Of a stretch of 64,000 nt of DNA, positions 42,092 through 49,939 are shown one piece after another. The stretch spans positions 2,170,001-2,234,000 of the forward strand of contig NZ_CP009928.1 in NCBI RefSeq assembly GCF_001021975.1, given 5' to 3'. A program made the position numbers and the translations under genes. Numbering within the stretch: position 1 is the stretch's first letter; each line of letters opens with the position of its first letter. Under the pieces are notes generated by a model, which was not told where the DNA came from, ran no database searches, and worked only from the letters and a program-made list of their open reading frames with translations. This DNA comes from Chryseobacterium gallinarum. GTDB lineage: Bacteria > Bacteroidota > Bacteroidia > Flavobacteriales > Weeksellaceae.

Positions 42092-42433
42092 ATGAAAAAG
42101 TCATTATTCGTAGCTGCTATCGCTGCAATCTCTCTAGTTGCTTGTAAAAAAACTGAAGCTACTTCTACTGAAGGTGCTACTGATTCTGCTGCTGCTCAAG
42201 TAGCTGATTCTGCTGCTGTAGTTTCTGATTCTGCTGCTAAAGTTGTTGATTCTGCTGCTACTGCTGCTGTAGGTGCTACTAAAGATGCTGCTGCTGCTAC
42301 AACTGCTGCTGGTGCTGAAGTTGCTAAAGATGCTGCTAAAGGAGCTGCTGACGCTGCTAAAGGAGCTGCTGATGCTGCTAAAGGAGCTGCTGACGCTGCT
42401 AAAGATGCTGCAAAAGACGCTGCTAAGAAATAA
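42092..42433 (+). CDS. Small Ala-rich repeat lipoprotein
   Basis: This 113-residue protein has a lipoprotein signal (SLFVAAIAAISLVAC, lipidated Cys18). The mature part is more than 40% Ala with Asp, Lys, Thr, Ser and Gly, forming imperfect 7-residue repeats (AKGAADA three times, then AKDAAKD). It would make an amphipathic, probably fibrous helix. Almost every Ala codon is GCT and codon choice is uniform, as in very highly expressed genes. Proteins of this type are abundant Chryseobacterium-type envelope lipoproteins or LEA-like stabilisers; I do not know which. It has its own promoter and a strong terminator. Confidence 0.82.
   Translation: MKKSLFVAAIAAISLVACKKTEATSTEGATDSAAAQVADSAAVVSDSAAKVVDSAATAAVGATKDAAAATTAAGAEVAKDAAKGAADAAKGAADAAKGAADAAKDAAKDAAKK
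42335..42397 (+). repeat. Three 21-bp coding repeats
   Basis: GCTAAAGGAGCTGCTGACGC is the repeated core, at 42335, 42356 and 42377, with one GAT/GAC difference. The repeats encode AKGAADA. Confidence 0.8.
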
Positions 42434-42459
42434 TTTTAGCTTACGCTTAACAATAAAAG

Positions 42460-42488
42460 AACCGTTTCACCCAGTGAGACGGTTTTTT
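42460..42488 (+). terminator. Rho-independent terminator
   Basis: AACCGTTTCAC and GTGAGACGGTT form an 11-bp stem (one G-T pair) around CCA, followed by six T. Confidence 0.92.
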
Positions 42489-42702
42489 ATGTTTTACACT
42501 CAAGTCTCGTATCAGTCTCAAAAATTGGGGACATAATAAATTGGGTCTGAATATAAAAAATTCTGTCCATTATTGATTAGCATCAAAATTATCGAGCTCG
42601 TTTTTCACGCAAAGTTTTAAAAAATAATGTCTATTTCAAGTAGGCAAAGAAGGCAGCATAGCTCCTACGAATTATGGGATACCTCCGAAAATAATATATT
42701 AT

Positions 42703-43470
42703 TTAGCCCTTCTTCTGTCTTAACGATTCATAGCAAGTAATTGCCACGGCATTGCTCAGGTTCAGTGAATCAATGCTGCCGGCCATTGGGATCAGCGTAT
42801 TCTTTCCTTTTCCCATCCAAAAATCACTGAGTCCTGAATGCTCAGTGCCAAACAGAACAGCTGAACGCTGCTTAAAATCTCTTTTATAAAGGTCTTCAGC
42901 ACTTTCGTCCATTAAGGTCGTATAAATATTGAATTGGTTTTGCTGAAGAAATGCCAGCGTTTCTTCATTTTCAGCCTGGTACACTTCCATACCGAAAAGA
43001 CATCCCACACTGGAACGGATCACATTGGGATTGTAAAAGTCTGTTTTCCCGTCAGCAACAATTAATGCATCGATTCCGAATGCTTCACAGCTTCTTAGAA
43101 TGGCACCAAGATTTCCGGGTTTTTCCACTCCTTCTACTATGATTACAGTAGCATTGTCTTTAGGAATAAACGAAGAGAGAGATACTTCTTTTGTCTGATA
43201 TATTCCGATAATACCTTCTGAAGTTCCCCTATAGGCTATTTTTTCATATACTTTTTCACTTACAAAATGAATTTTACCGGCGGGAATCTTCCCCTTAAAG
43301 ATATTTTCACAGATAAAATATTCTACAGGTTCATAATGGAATTGTTCAGCCCTTTCATTTTCCTGCTTACCTTCTACGACAAAGACCTTTGATTTTTTAC
43401 GGAATCTGTTGTCAGTAAGAAGCTTAGTGACATTTTTTATTTTTTCGTTTTGAAAACTTTCTATCAACAT
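42703..43470 (-). CDS. TrmH/SpoU-family RNA 2'-O-ribose methyltransferase
   Basis: This 255-residue enzyme has an N-terminal substrate-binding domain (KVFVVEGKQENERAEQ) and a SPOUT catalytic domain. All three SpoU motifs are present: VEGVEKPGNLGAILRSCEAF, LFGTEHSGLSDF, and IPMAGSIDSLNLSNAVAITC. It uses SAM to methylate a ribose in rRNA or tRNA; the exact position cannot be read here. It is a single gene on the minus strand. The ~215-bp gap to the Ala-rich lipoprotein terminator holds no gene. Confidence 0.92.
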   Translation of the reverse strand: MLIESFQNEKIKNVTKLLTDNRFRKKSKVFVVEGKQENERAEQFHYEPVEYFICENIFKGKIPAGKIHFVSEKVYEKIAYRGTSEGIIGIYQTKEVSLSSFIPKDNATVIIVEGVEKPGNLGAILRSCEAFGIDALIVADGKTDFYNPNVIRSSVGCLFGMEVYQAENEETLAFLQQNQFNIYTTLMDESAEDLYKRDFKQRSAVLFGTEHSGLSDFWMGKGKNTLIPMAGSIDSLNLSNAVAITCYESLRQKKG

Positions 43471-43596
43471 GCCGCAAAATTATGCAAAATTTATGATTGA
43501 ATTTCCCTGATTTTGATAAAATGGCCTCCGCATACTGAGAGAAGTTGATATTGCCGGTAAGTAGGAAAGAGGACCTATCACCCGGAAGAAACTGTT

Positions 43597-45090
43597 TTAT
43601 TCTAATATATTGCTGTTGTCAATCAGGCTCGGAGGAAGGTCTTTTTTATTTTTAATACCCAGTGATTTCAGTTTCTGGGTTTGGAGTACCAGATTATCAT
43701 TTCCGGTATGAAGCTGCTTATAGGCTTCATTATATACATTCTTAGCCTGGTCAAGATTTCTTCCTACCCTCTCAAGATTTTCCACAAACCCAACGAATTT
43801 ATCATATAACCGGGCACCACGTTCTGCGATTTCAAGGGAGTTTCTGTTTTGGTATTCCCGTTTCCAAAGGTCGGCAATCAATTTTAAAGAAGTAATCAGG
43901 TTGCTTGGATTTAGTAAGAGAATCCTTCTCTCGTAGGCATAATTCCAAAGGTTCTGGTCTGCCTGCATGGCCGCAATATACGCAGGTTCACTCGGAATGA
44001 ACATCATCACGAAATCCAGAGATTTTCCATAATCATCGTAAGCTTTCTGACTAAGCTGTGTGATATGGTTTTTAATAGAGCTCAGATGTTGATTCAGTTT
44101 CATCAGATAAACATCCTGGTCCGTTTCATCTACCAATTCTGTGAAAGCTGTGAGGGATACTTTGGAGTCTATGATGACATTTCTTTCATCGGGATATTTT
44201 ACCACGGCATCGGGACGCATCTTCTTACCTGAAAACTCTGAATACAGGGCTTTATTATCTTCATCACGGAGCTCATGTTCCAGAAAATACTCCCTGCCTT
44301 TTACCAATCCTGATTTTTCAAGGATGCTTTCAAGAATCATTTCACCCCAATTTCCCTGGGTTTTACTTTCCCCTTTTAAGGCTCTGGTCAGTTTTTTAGC
44401 ATCCTCGGAGATTTGCTGATTCAGCTCCGCAAGTTCCTTTACTTTTTCAGCCAAGGAGAAGCGCTCTTTATTTTCTTTTTCGTAGGCCTCATTGACCTTG
44501 TTCTTCAGATCTGCGATTTTTTCCTGGAAAGGCTCAAGGATGTTTTTCAGGTTATTTTGATTCAAAGTAGTGAACTTTTCCGTTTTTTCTTCCAGAATCT
44601 TATTAGCCAGATTTTCAAACTGCAATTTTGATTCTTCCTGAATTCTTGTAATTTCTTCTTTCTGAGACTCCAGAGATTTCTGAAGGCTTTCATTTTGAGC
44701 TGAAAGCTCAGAGTTCTTAGCAAAAAGCTCCTGTTTTTCGTTGATGAGTGTTTCGATATGGGAGCCCTGTTTAATATTAAGTTGTTTCAGCTCCTGGAAC
44801 TGGAGATTCAATGATGAATATTCCGCCGAAATTTTTGAAAACTCGTTTTTCAGATCATTCATCAGGTCCTGATGAAGAAGATGCTGTTCTCTTTCTTTTT
44901 GAATGTCAAGATTCAGCTCCTGGATTTTCGTTGTCGCGTTGGAAAAGTCTGAATTACTTTTAATATATAAAGTATTCAGTTCATCATAAGAGCTTCTTGA
45001 AACCATTGATGATTTCAGGGCAAAATATAAAATAACCGCCCCCAGTATTCCGCCGGCAATACAACCTATAATTAAATATATCATCTCCAT
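43597..45090 (-). CDS. rmuC: RmuC-family DNA recombination protein
   Basis: This 497-residue protein has an N-terminal TM anchor (MIYLIIGCIAGGILGAVILY), then a long coiled coil (about residues 30-190) and the RmuC nuclease-like domain (about 215-450). Diagnostic segments are LTRALKGESKTQGNWGEMIL, RPDAVVKYPDERNVIIDSKV, SLDFVMMFIPSEPAYIAAM and ERRILLLNPSNLITSLKLI. The PDAVVKYP and IDSKV residues match the PD-(D/E)xK-like core. RmuC limits inversions at short inverted repeats. It is a single gene, divergent from the two-component system. Confidence 0.94.
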   Translation of the reverse strand: MEMIYLIIGCIAGGILGAVILYFALKSSMVSRSSYDELNTLYIKSNSDFSNATTKIQELNLDIQKEREQHLLHQDLMNDLKNEFSKISAEYSSLNLQFQELKQLNIKQGSHIETLINEKQELFAKNSELSAQNESLQKSLESQKEEITRIQEESKLQFENLANKILEEKTEKFTTLNQNNLKNILEPFQEKIADLKNKVNEAYEKENKERFSLAEKVKELAELNQQISEDAKKLTRALKGESKTQGNWGEMILESILEKSGLVKGREYFLEHELRDEDNKALYSEFSGKKMRPDAVVKYPDERNVIIDSKVSLTAFTELVDETDQDVYLMKLNQHLSSIKNHITQLSQKAYDDYGKSLDFVMMFIPSEPAYIAAMQADQNLWNYAYERRILLLNPSNLITSLKLIADLWKREYQNRNSLEIAERGARLYDKFVGFVENLERVGRNLDQAKNVYNEAYKQLHTGNDNLVLQTQKLKSLGIKNKKDLPPSLIDNSNILE

Positions 45091-45237
45091 CTTCCAAAAT
45101 TATGAAAAAAGGGCGTAAGTTGTAGAAAAGGTGGCAGGAATAGCTGAACCATTTGATTTTTTATGTCTTCGGAAACTTCTGTGCTGCGGGTTCCTTTTTC
45201 GAAAGATTACCTATATTTATGGGAAATTTCTGAAAGT

Positions 45238-45912
45238 ATGAATATTTTGTTGGTAGAAGATGATCAAAGAATCAGTAATTTCCTGGTAAAGGGCCTTTCT
45301 GAAGCAGGCTACAATATGACGCTGGCAGATTCAGGTGAAAAGGCCAGGAAGTTTCTCAACGATTATGATTTTGACATTATTCTTATGGATATCATGCTTC
45401 CGGGATTGGATGGTATGCAGCTCACTCAAATTATAAGGTTTAAAGGAAACTATACTCCAATTATTGTTCTGAGCGCCTTAAACAGCCCGGATGATAAGAT
45501 CAAAATGCTTGATCTGGGAGCTGATGATTATTTATCCAAACCTTTCCATTTTGAAGAACTTATTTCCCGTATTAAGGCCTTGACAAGGCGTAATAAATTA
45601 AGTTACCAGAAAGATAGTAAGCTTTTGACCTGTGGAAATATTGTGATTGATACAGACCTTTATAAGGTAACCCAAAACGGAAAGGATATAGAGTTTTCTC
45701 CTACAGAATATAAACTTTTTGCTTTCCTGATGGAAAATAAAAATAAAGTATTAAGCAGGACCCAGATTTTACATGCGGTATGGGGAATAGATTTTGATAA
45801 CAGCACCAATGTGGTGGATGTATATATTTCTTATATCCGGAATAAAATTGATGAAAATGAACAGAAAATTATTCACACAGTGAAGGGAACAGGATATCTG
45901 ATCAAAGACTGA
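45238..45912 (+). CDS. OmpR/PhoB-type response regulator of the second metal pump
   Basis: The ATG at 45238 gives the standard receiver start MNILLVEDDQRISNF; an ATG at 45163 would add 25 unrelated residues. The 224-residue protein has a receiver domain with the acidic pocket (EDD), phospho-acceptor Asp51 (ILMDIMLPGLDG) and the conserved Lys of YLSKPFHFEEL. The winged-helix output domain is DIEFSPTEYKLFAFLMENKN, with SRTQILHAVWG and VDVYISYIRNKID. It is followed after 1 bp by its kinase. Placement just upstream of a TolC-adaptor-RND operon suggests a CusRS/CzcRS-like role in metal sensing. Confidence 0.94.
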   Translation: MNILLVEDDQRISNFLVKGLSEAGYNMTLADSGEKARKFLNDYDFDIILMDIMLPGLDGMQLTQIIRFKGNYTPIIVLSALNSPDDKIKMLDLGADDYLSKPFHFEELISRIKALTRRNKLSYQKDSKLLTCGNIVIDTDLYKVTQNGKDIEFSPTEYKLFAFLMENKNKVLSRTQILHAVWGIDFDNSTNVVDVYISYIRNKIDENEQKIIHTVKGTGYLIKD

Positions 45913-45913
45913 T

Positions 45914-47275
45914 ATGACTTTAAGAAACAGATTTACTCTTATTTCGAGCCTGTCGTTTGGTATTGTGTCTATCATTACTTTTGGGGTGATATTTTTTGCC
46001 TATTACGATAGTACCAAAATTTTTTATTTTGAAAAATTAAGGAATACGGCTCTTATTTCTGCGATTTATTATCTTGAAAAAGATGAGCTTCCCAAAGACA
46101 GGCATGACCAGATAAAAAAGGAATACAATCATCTTATTCAGAATAACAGAGTAGCGGTTTATAATCAGAACAATGAAGTTACATTCGGGCAAAATCTGAA
46201 TGATAAGAATATCCGGCCTTTTCATTTACAAGCTGTCAGGAATAACAAAGGAATGCAGTTTATGTCTGACAACCAGTTTTACTATGGAATCTTTTATCCT
46301 GACAACCAGGGAGACTTTGTTGTATTTGTAAAGTCACCCAATGATTCCTTCCGTTCACAGATCCTGAGACTCTCTATTATTATGCTTTCCGTATTGGTGA
46401 TTGGTTTGCTGGCTATTTATTTTTTAAGCAGATATTTGTCAAAGATCGTTTACAAACCTATCTCCAACGTTGTTGCACGTATCAATAAAGTAGATTACAA
46501 TAATATTTCTACAGCCATTACCTCTACCCATACGAATGATGAAGTTGATGAACTCATCAAATCTTATAATAAACTGATAGGGAGAATTTCTGAAAATGTA
46601 TTGCTGCAGCAGAATTTTATTAATTATGTATCTCATGAATTTAAAACCCCGCTGGCAGCTATATCCGGAAACCTGGAAGTATTTGCCCAAAAGGACCGAA
46701 CCCCTGAAGAATATAGAAAAGTAGCCAAAGAATCCCTGGATAATGTATATGAGATTGAAAATATTCTCAATAATCTTCTTCTGATGTCAGGAATGACCAA
46801 GCTTGAATCTTCACATCAACAGGTAAGAGTGGATGAGCTGGTCTGGAAGATTTATGAAAAGCTGGAAGCCAGAGCAAAGGAAAACCGCTCTGCAATTAAA
46901 ATTCAGCTTGAAGTGACGAAGCCTGCATTACTGGAATTTCCCGGGAATGAAACCCTTTTATACCTGGCTTTATACAATATTGTGGAAAATGCCATTAAAT
47001 ATTCTGAAGATCATCCTGTCACGATCCGTTTGCTGGAGAAAGAAGACAGGCTGAATATTGAAGTGAAAGATCAGGGGAGGGGAATTCCTGCAGATGATCT
47101 TATTAAAATCTCTGAAACTTTTTACAGAGGAAAAAATGTAGATCAGGTTAAGGGAAGTGGTATTGGCTTATCATTATCCAAAAGTATTTTTGACCACCAT
47201 CATATTGCCATGAAAATTGATTCTGAAATAGGGGTTGGCACAAATGTTTTGCTTGTGTTTCCTTCTGATGTTTAA
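45914..47275 (+). CDS. Sensor histidine kinase of the second metal pump
   Basis: This 453-residue kinase has two TM helices (about residues 12-31 and 152-172) flanking a ~120-residue periplasmic sensor domain (YYLEKDELPKDRHDQIKKE, with His64, His73 and His104 available). A HAMP domain follows. The HisKA domain carries phospho-His241 in NYVSHEFKTPLAAISGN. The ATPase domain shows the N box (YNIVENAIKYS), G1 (VKDQGRGIP) and G2 (GSGIGLSLSKS). It pairs with the response regulator 1 bp upstream. Metal as the signal is inferred from the downstream efflux genes. Confidence 0.94.
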   Translation: MTLRNRFTLISSLSFGIVSIITFGVIFFAYYDSTKIFYFEKLRNTALISAIYYLEKDELPKDRHDQIKKEYNHLIQNNRVAVYNQNNEVTFGQNLNDKNIRPFHLQAVRNNKGMQFMSDNQFYYGIFYPDNQGDFVVFVKSPNDSFRSQILRLSIIMLSVLVIGLLAIYFLSRYLSKIVYKPISNVVARINKVDYNNISTAITSTHTNDEVDELIKSYNKLIGRISENVLLQQNFINYVSHEFKTPLAAISGNLEVFAQKDRTPEEYRKVAKESLDNVYEIENILNNLLLMSGMTKLESSHQQVRVDELVWKIYEKLEARAKENRSAIKIQLEVTKPALLEFPGNETLLYLALYNIVENAIKYSEDHPVTIRLLEKEDRLNIEVKDQGRGIPADDLIKISETFYRGKNVDQVKGSGIGLSLSKSIFDHHHIAMKIDSEIGVGTNVLLVFPSDV

Positions 47276-47296
47276 AATTGCTGCACCTTCTAAGTT

Positions 47297-47350
47297 TTGG
47301 CTGAAGCCAATTGAATTTTAATTAAAAGATAAACGGACTAAAGTCCGTTT
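47297..47350. repeat. Twin-hairpin intergenic element (REP-like)
   Basis: Two small perfect hairpins lie 20 bp apart: TTGGCT-GA-AGCCAA (47297-47310) and AAACGGACT-AA-AGTCCGTTT (47331-47350). The linker holds AATTGAATTTTAAT, which recurs at 47431-47444. The gct-naa-gc loop style is typical of dispersed intergenic elements in Chryseobacterium genomes. No transposase is nearby. Confidence 0.6.
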
Positions 47351-47455
47351 GATATTCTTAAAAGGATGAGTGGTATTCCTGTTAAACCTGCCCTTTTTTG
47401 ATTGTTCTAATCAAACTCTAATGTTGGGCTAATTGAATTTTAATCCCATTCGAAA

Positions 47456-47484
47456 TTGGGTCTAATACTGGAAAAATAGTTTTG
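47456..47484 (+). promoter_or_regulatory. Promoter of the second RND pump operon
   Basis: TTG (47456-47458), 18 bp, then TAGTTTTG (47477-47484), 19 bp before the TTG start of the channel gene. The pump therefore has a promoter separate from that of its two-component system. Confidence 0.65.
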
Positions 47485-47503
47485 TAGTCCTAAATATGAG
47501 ACT

Positions 47504-48778
47504 TTGAAGAAGACTATTTTTATTTTATTGTATATCCATTTTTTCAGTTTTTTCTCAGCACAGGTTTCTGACACTCTGACGATCGGCAGAAAAGATGCTG
47601 AAGCTATGTTTCTTGCGAGAAATCTTGATCTTATTGCCCAAAAACTAGAGATTTCCCAGGCTGAAGCCCGTGCCGTACAGGCTAAATATTGGCCTAACCC
47701 TAAATTAAGCGTCAGCGAAGTTAATCTATGGCGGACTTACGACATTGAAGAACAGCCAGCCCTTATTGGAAACTGGGGGAAAAACACCCAGATTTCTGCG
47801 GAAATAGAACAGGTGATTCAGACTGCCGGTAAACGAAGGAAAAATATAGAACTTCAAAAAATAGAGGTAGAAGGAGAAAAATATGAATTACAGGAAGTAT
47901 TGCGAGAGCTGAAAAAGAGTTTAAGAAATACTATTACCGAAATTCTTTACAATCAGGAACAGCAAAAAGTCTATCAGGGGCAGATTGCATCCATCGATAA
48001 ATTAACAAAGTCCTATCAGAATCAATTAAATCTTGGGAATATCAGTAAAGCGGAATATGTCCGTTTAAAAGCGCAGGAAATTGAATTCAGGAAAAAACTG
48101 GTTTCATTAAAACAGGAAATTGAAGATCAGCAGGTAGAGCTGAAAGCTTTACTAATGATTCCGTCCCATTCTTATGTGATTATTTCTGATTCTTTGCATA
48201 TGCCAGAAAGAGAGCTTTCGGAAATAGAGCTTACCCAATGGCTGGAGAAAGCGAAAGAAAACCGCCCGGATATTCTGATTTCTAAAAATAAAGAGAAACA
48301 TGCCGAAAAAAACCTGGAAATACAAAATGCAATGAAGACCCCTGATATTGCTGTTTCCATAGGATATGACCGGGGTGGAAACATTATGAAGGATTTCATA
48401 GGGCTGGGGCTGTCTGTTGATCTTCCCATTTTCGACAGAAATAAAGGAAACATTCAGGAAGCGAAACTGGAAATAGAAAAAATGAAAAATGAAACCCGCA
48501 AAAATGTCCTGAAGTCTGAAAATGAAATAGTTTCCGTTTTCAGGAATTATATCCGGACCCAAAAGGTATCTGAAGAAATTGATGAGTCATATGAGTCTGT
48601 CCTGGACGGATTATTGGTAAGCCATGAGAAAAATTTCAGACTCAGAAATATCAGTATGCTGGAATATATGGACTTCTTGGATACATATATCGGCAATAAA
48701 ATGATCATCCTGGATACTAAAAAAGAACTTAATCAATATTACGAAAACCTGCAATATGTTGTAGGACAAGATTTATAA
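47504..48778 (+). CDS. TolC/OEP-family outer-membrane channel of the second RND pump
   Basis: This 424-residue protein starts at TTG, which gives a signal peptide ending at FFSAQ; the ATG 8 bp upstream is out of frame. It is a two-repeat OEP protein: DAEAMFLARNLDLIAQKLEI (repeat 1 helix), LSVSEVNLWRT strand, then the second half with ENRPDILISKNKEKHAEKNL and IAVSIGYDRGGN. Long coiled-coil helices match the periplasmic tunnel, and strands fit the barrel. It forms the outer exit of the tripartite metal pump with the next two genes (3 bp to the adaptor frame). Confidence 0.9.
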   Translation: MKKTIFILLYIHFFSFFSAQVSDTLTIGRKDAEAMFLARNLDLIAQKLEISQAEARAVQAKYWPNPKLSVSEVNLWRTYDIEEQPALIGNWGKNTQISAEIEQVIQTAGKRRKNIELQKIEVEGEKYELQEVLRELKKSLRNTITEILYNQEQQKVYQGQIASIDKLTKSYQNQLNLGNISKAEYVRLKAQEIEFRKKLVSLKQEIEDQQVELKALLMIPSHSYVIISDSLHMPERELSEIELTQWLEKAKENRPDILISKNKEKHAEKNLEIQNAMKTPDIAVSIGYDRGGNIMKDFIGLGLSVDLPIFDRNKGNIQEAKLEIEKMKNETRKNVLKSENEIVSVFRNYIRTQKVSEEIDESYESVLDGLLVSHEKNFRLRNISMLEYMDFLDTYIGNKMIILDTKKELNQYYENLQYVVGQDL

Positions 48779-48823
48779 GATATGAAATCACCATTAGTGA
48801 AATTTCCTCACCAACCGATACAA

Positions 48824-49939
48824 ATGAAAATGAAAACAACCCGATATATTGCTGTGATTTACCTGTCCGCATTAGTGGCTTTCACAGGCTGTAAGGATAT
48901 GAAGCAAAATGACGAAGTTAATAAAAGTTACTGCATTAGTAAAGAGCTTAAAAAAGATCTTAAACTGGTAAGAGTGGAAAGGCTGCCCATTGAAGAAAGT
49001 ATTACCCTTACCGGTGAGGTTGAAAGTAATTCGGACAAAACTGTTCCTTTTGTAAGTCTTGTAGATGGGGTAGTGACAGATACTTATTTTTCTTTAGGAG
49101 ATTATGTGAAAAAAGGCCAGGTACTGGCAACGGTAAAAAGTACAGCAGTCAATGAAATGCAGGATGATACCCAGACTTTACAGGCACAGCTGGCTGTAGC
49201 CAGGAGAAAACTGGCCTCCGTGGAAGCAATGTATAAAGATGATATTGCTTCTCAGAAAGATTTGCAGGAAGCCCGGTCTGAAGTAGCCATATTACAGTCC
49301 AATATTTCCAAAACCCGGAAAAACATGCAGCTGTATTCTGCAGGAGGAAATACAATTCAGATTAAAGCCCCGGCAGATGGATATGTTATCTCAAAGAATG
49401 TATCTAAAGGAATGCCGGTTACTGCAGGAGGAGATCAGCTCTTTACAATTTCCAATCTGGATAAAGTCTGGGTAATGGCGAATGTGTATGCCACCAATAT
49501 GCGGAATGTATATGTAGATCAGCCGGTAGTGGTGAAAACACTGGCGTATCCGGATGAAAGTTTTTCAGGAAAAATCAATACAATTTCACAAGTGTTTAAT
49601 GAAAATGAAAGAGTGTTGAAAGCTAAAATCATTATGGATAACAATGGGATGAAGCTAAGGCCGGGAATGTCGGCAGATGTTGTTTTACCAATCAATTCAC
49701 AGAACAAAAATGCCCTGGCCATTCCTGCAAAAGCTTTGATTTTTGATAACAATCAAAGCTATGTAGTAGTGTATAAAAAAGACTGTGAGCTGGAAATAAG
49801 ACCGGTAACGGAGATCGCATCCAACAGTCAGTATATTTATGTAGAAGGAAACCTGAAGGAAGGAGAAAACGTGATTGCTTCCAATGGCCTGCTTATTTAT
49901 GAAAACCTGAAAAATCAATTCAATAACACTACGAAGTAA
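48824..49939 (+). CDS. Periplasmic adaptor (HlyD/CusB family) lipoprotein of the second pump
   Basis: The ATG at 48824 is preferred because it gives a lipoprotein signal (AVIYLSALVAFTGC); an earlier ATG at 48782 adds 14 residues. The 371-residue adaptor has a lipoyl half-motif (VDGVVTDTYFSLGDYVKKGQ), an alpha-hairpin (about residues 105-165), the second half (IKAPADGYVISKNVSKGMPV), a barrel (VWVMANVYATNMRNVYVDQP) and the membrane-proximal domain. It bridges the TolC protein and the RND pump. Its stop overlaps the pump ATG (TAATG). Confidence 0.92.
   Translation: MKMKTTRYIAVIYLSALVAFTGCKDMKQNDEVNKSYCISKELKKDLKLVRVERLPIEESITLTGEVESNSDKTVPFVSLVDGVVTDTYFSLGDYVKKGQVLATVKSTAVNEMQDDTQTLQAQLAVARRKLASVEAMYKDDIASQKDLQEARSEVAILQSNISKTRKNMQLYSAGGNTIQIKAPADGYVISKNVSKGMPVTAGGDQLFTISNLDKVWVMANVYATNMRNVYVDQPVVVKTLAYPDESFSGKINTISQVFNENERVLKAKIIMDNNGMKLRPGMSADVVLPINSQNKNALAIPAKALIFDNNQSYVVVYKKDCELEIRPVTEIASNSQYIYVEGNLKEGENVIASNGLLIYENLKNQFNNTTK

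Noticed and set aside
42273..42536. 87-codon Leu-rich frame
   Set aside because: It is the shifted reading of the GCT-rich repeat in the Ala-rich lipoprotein gene.
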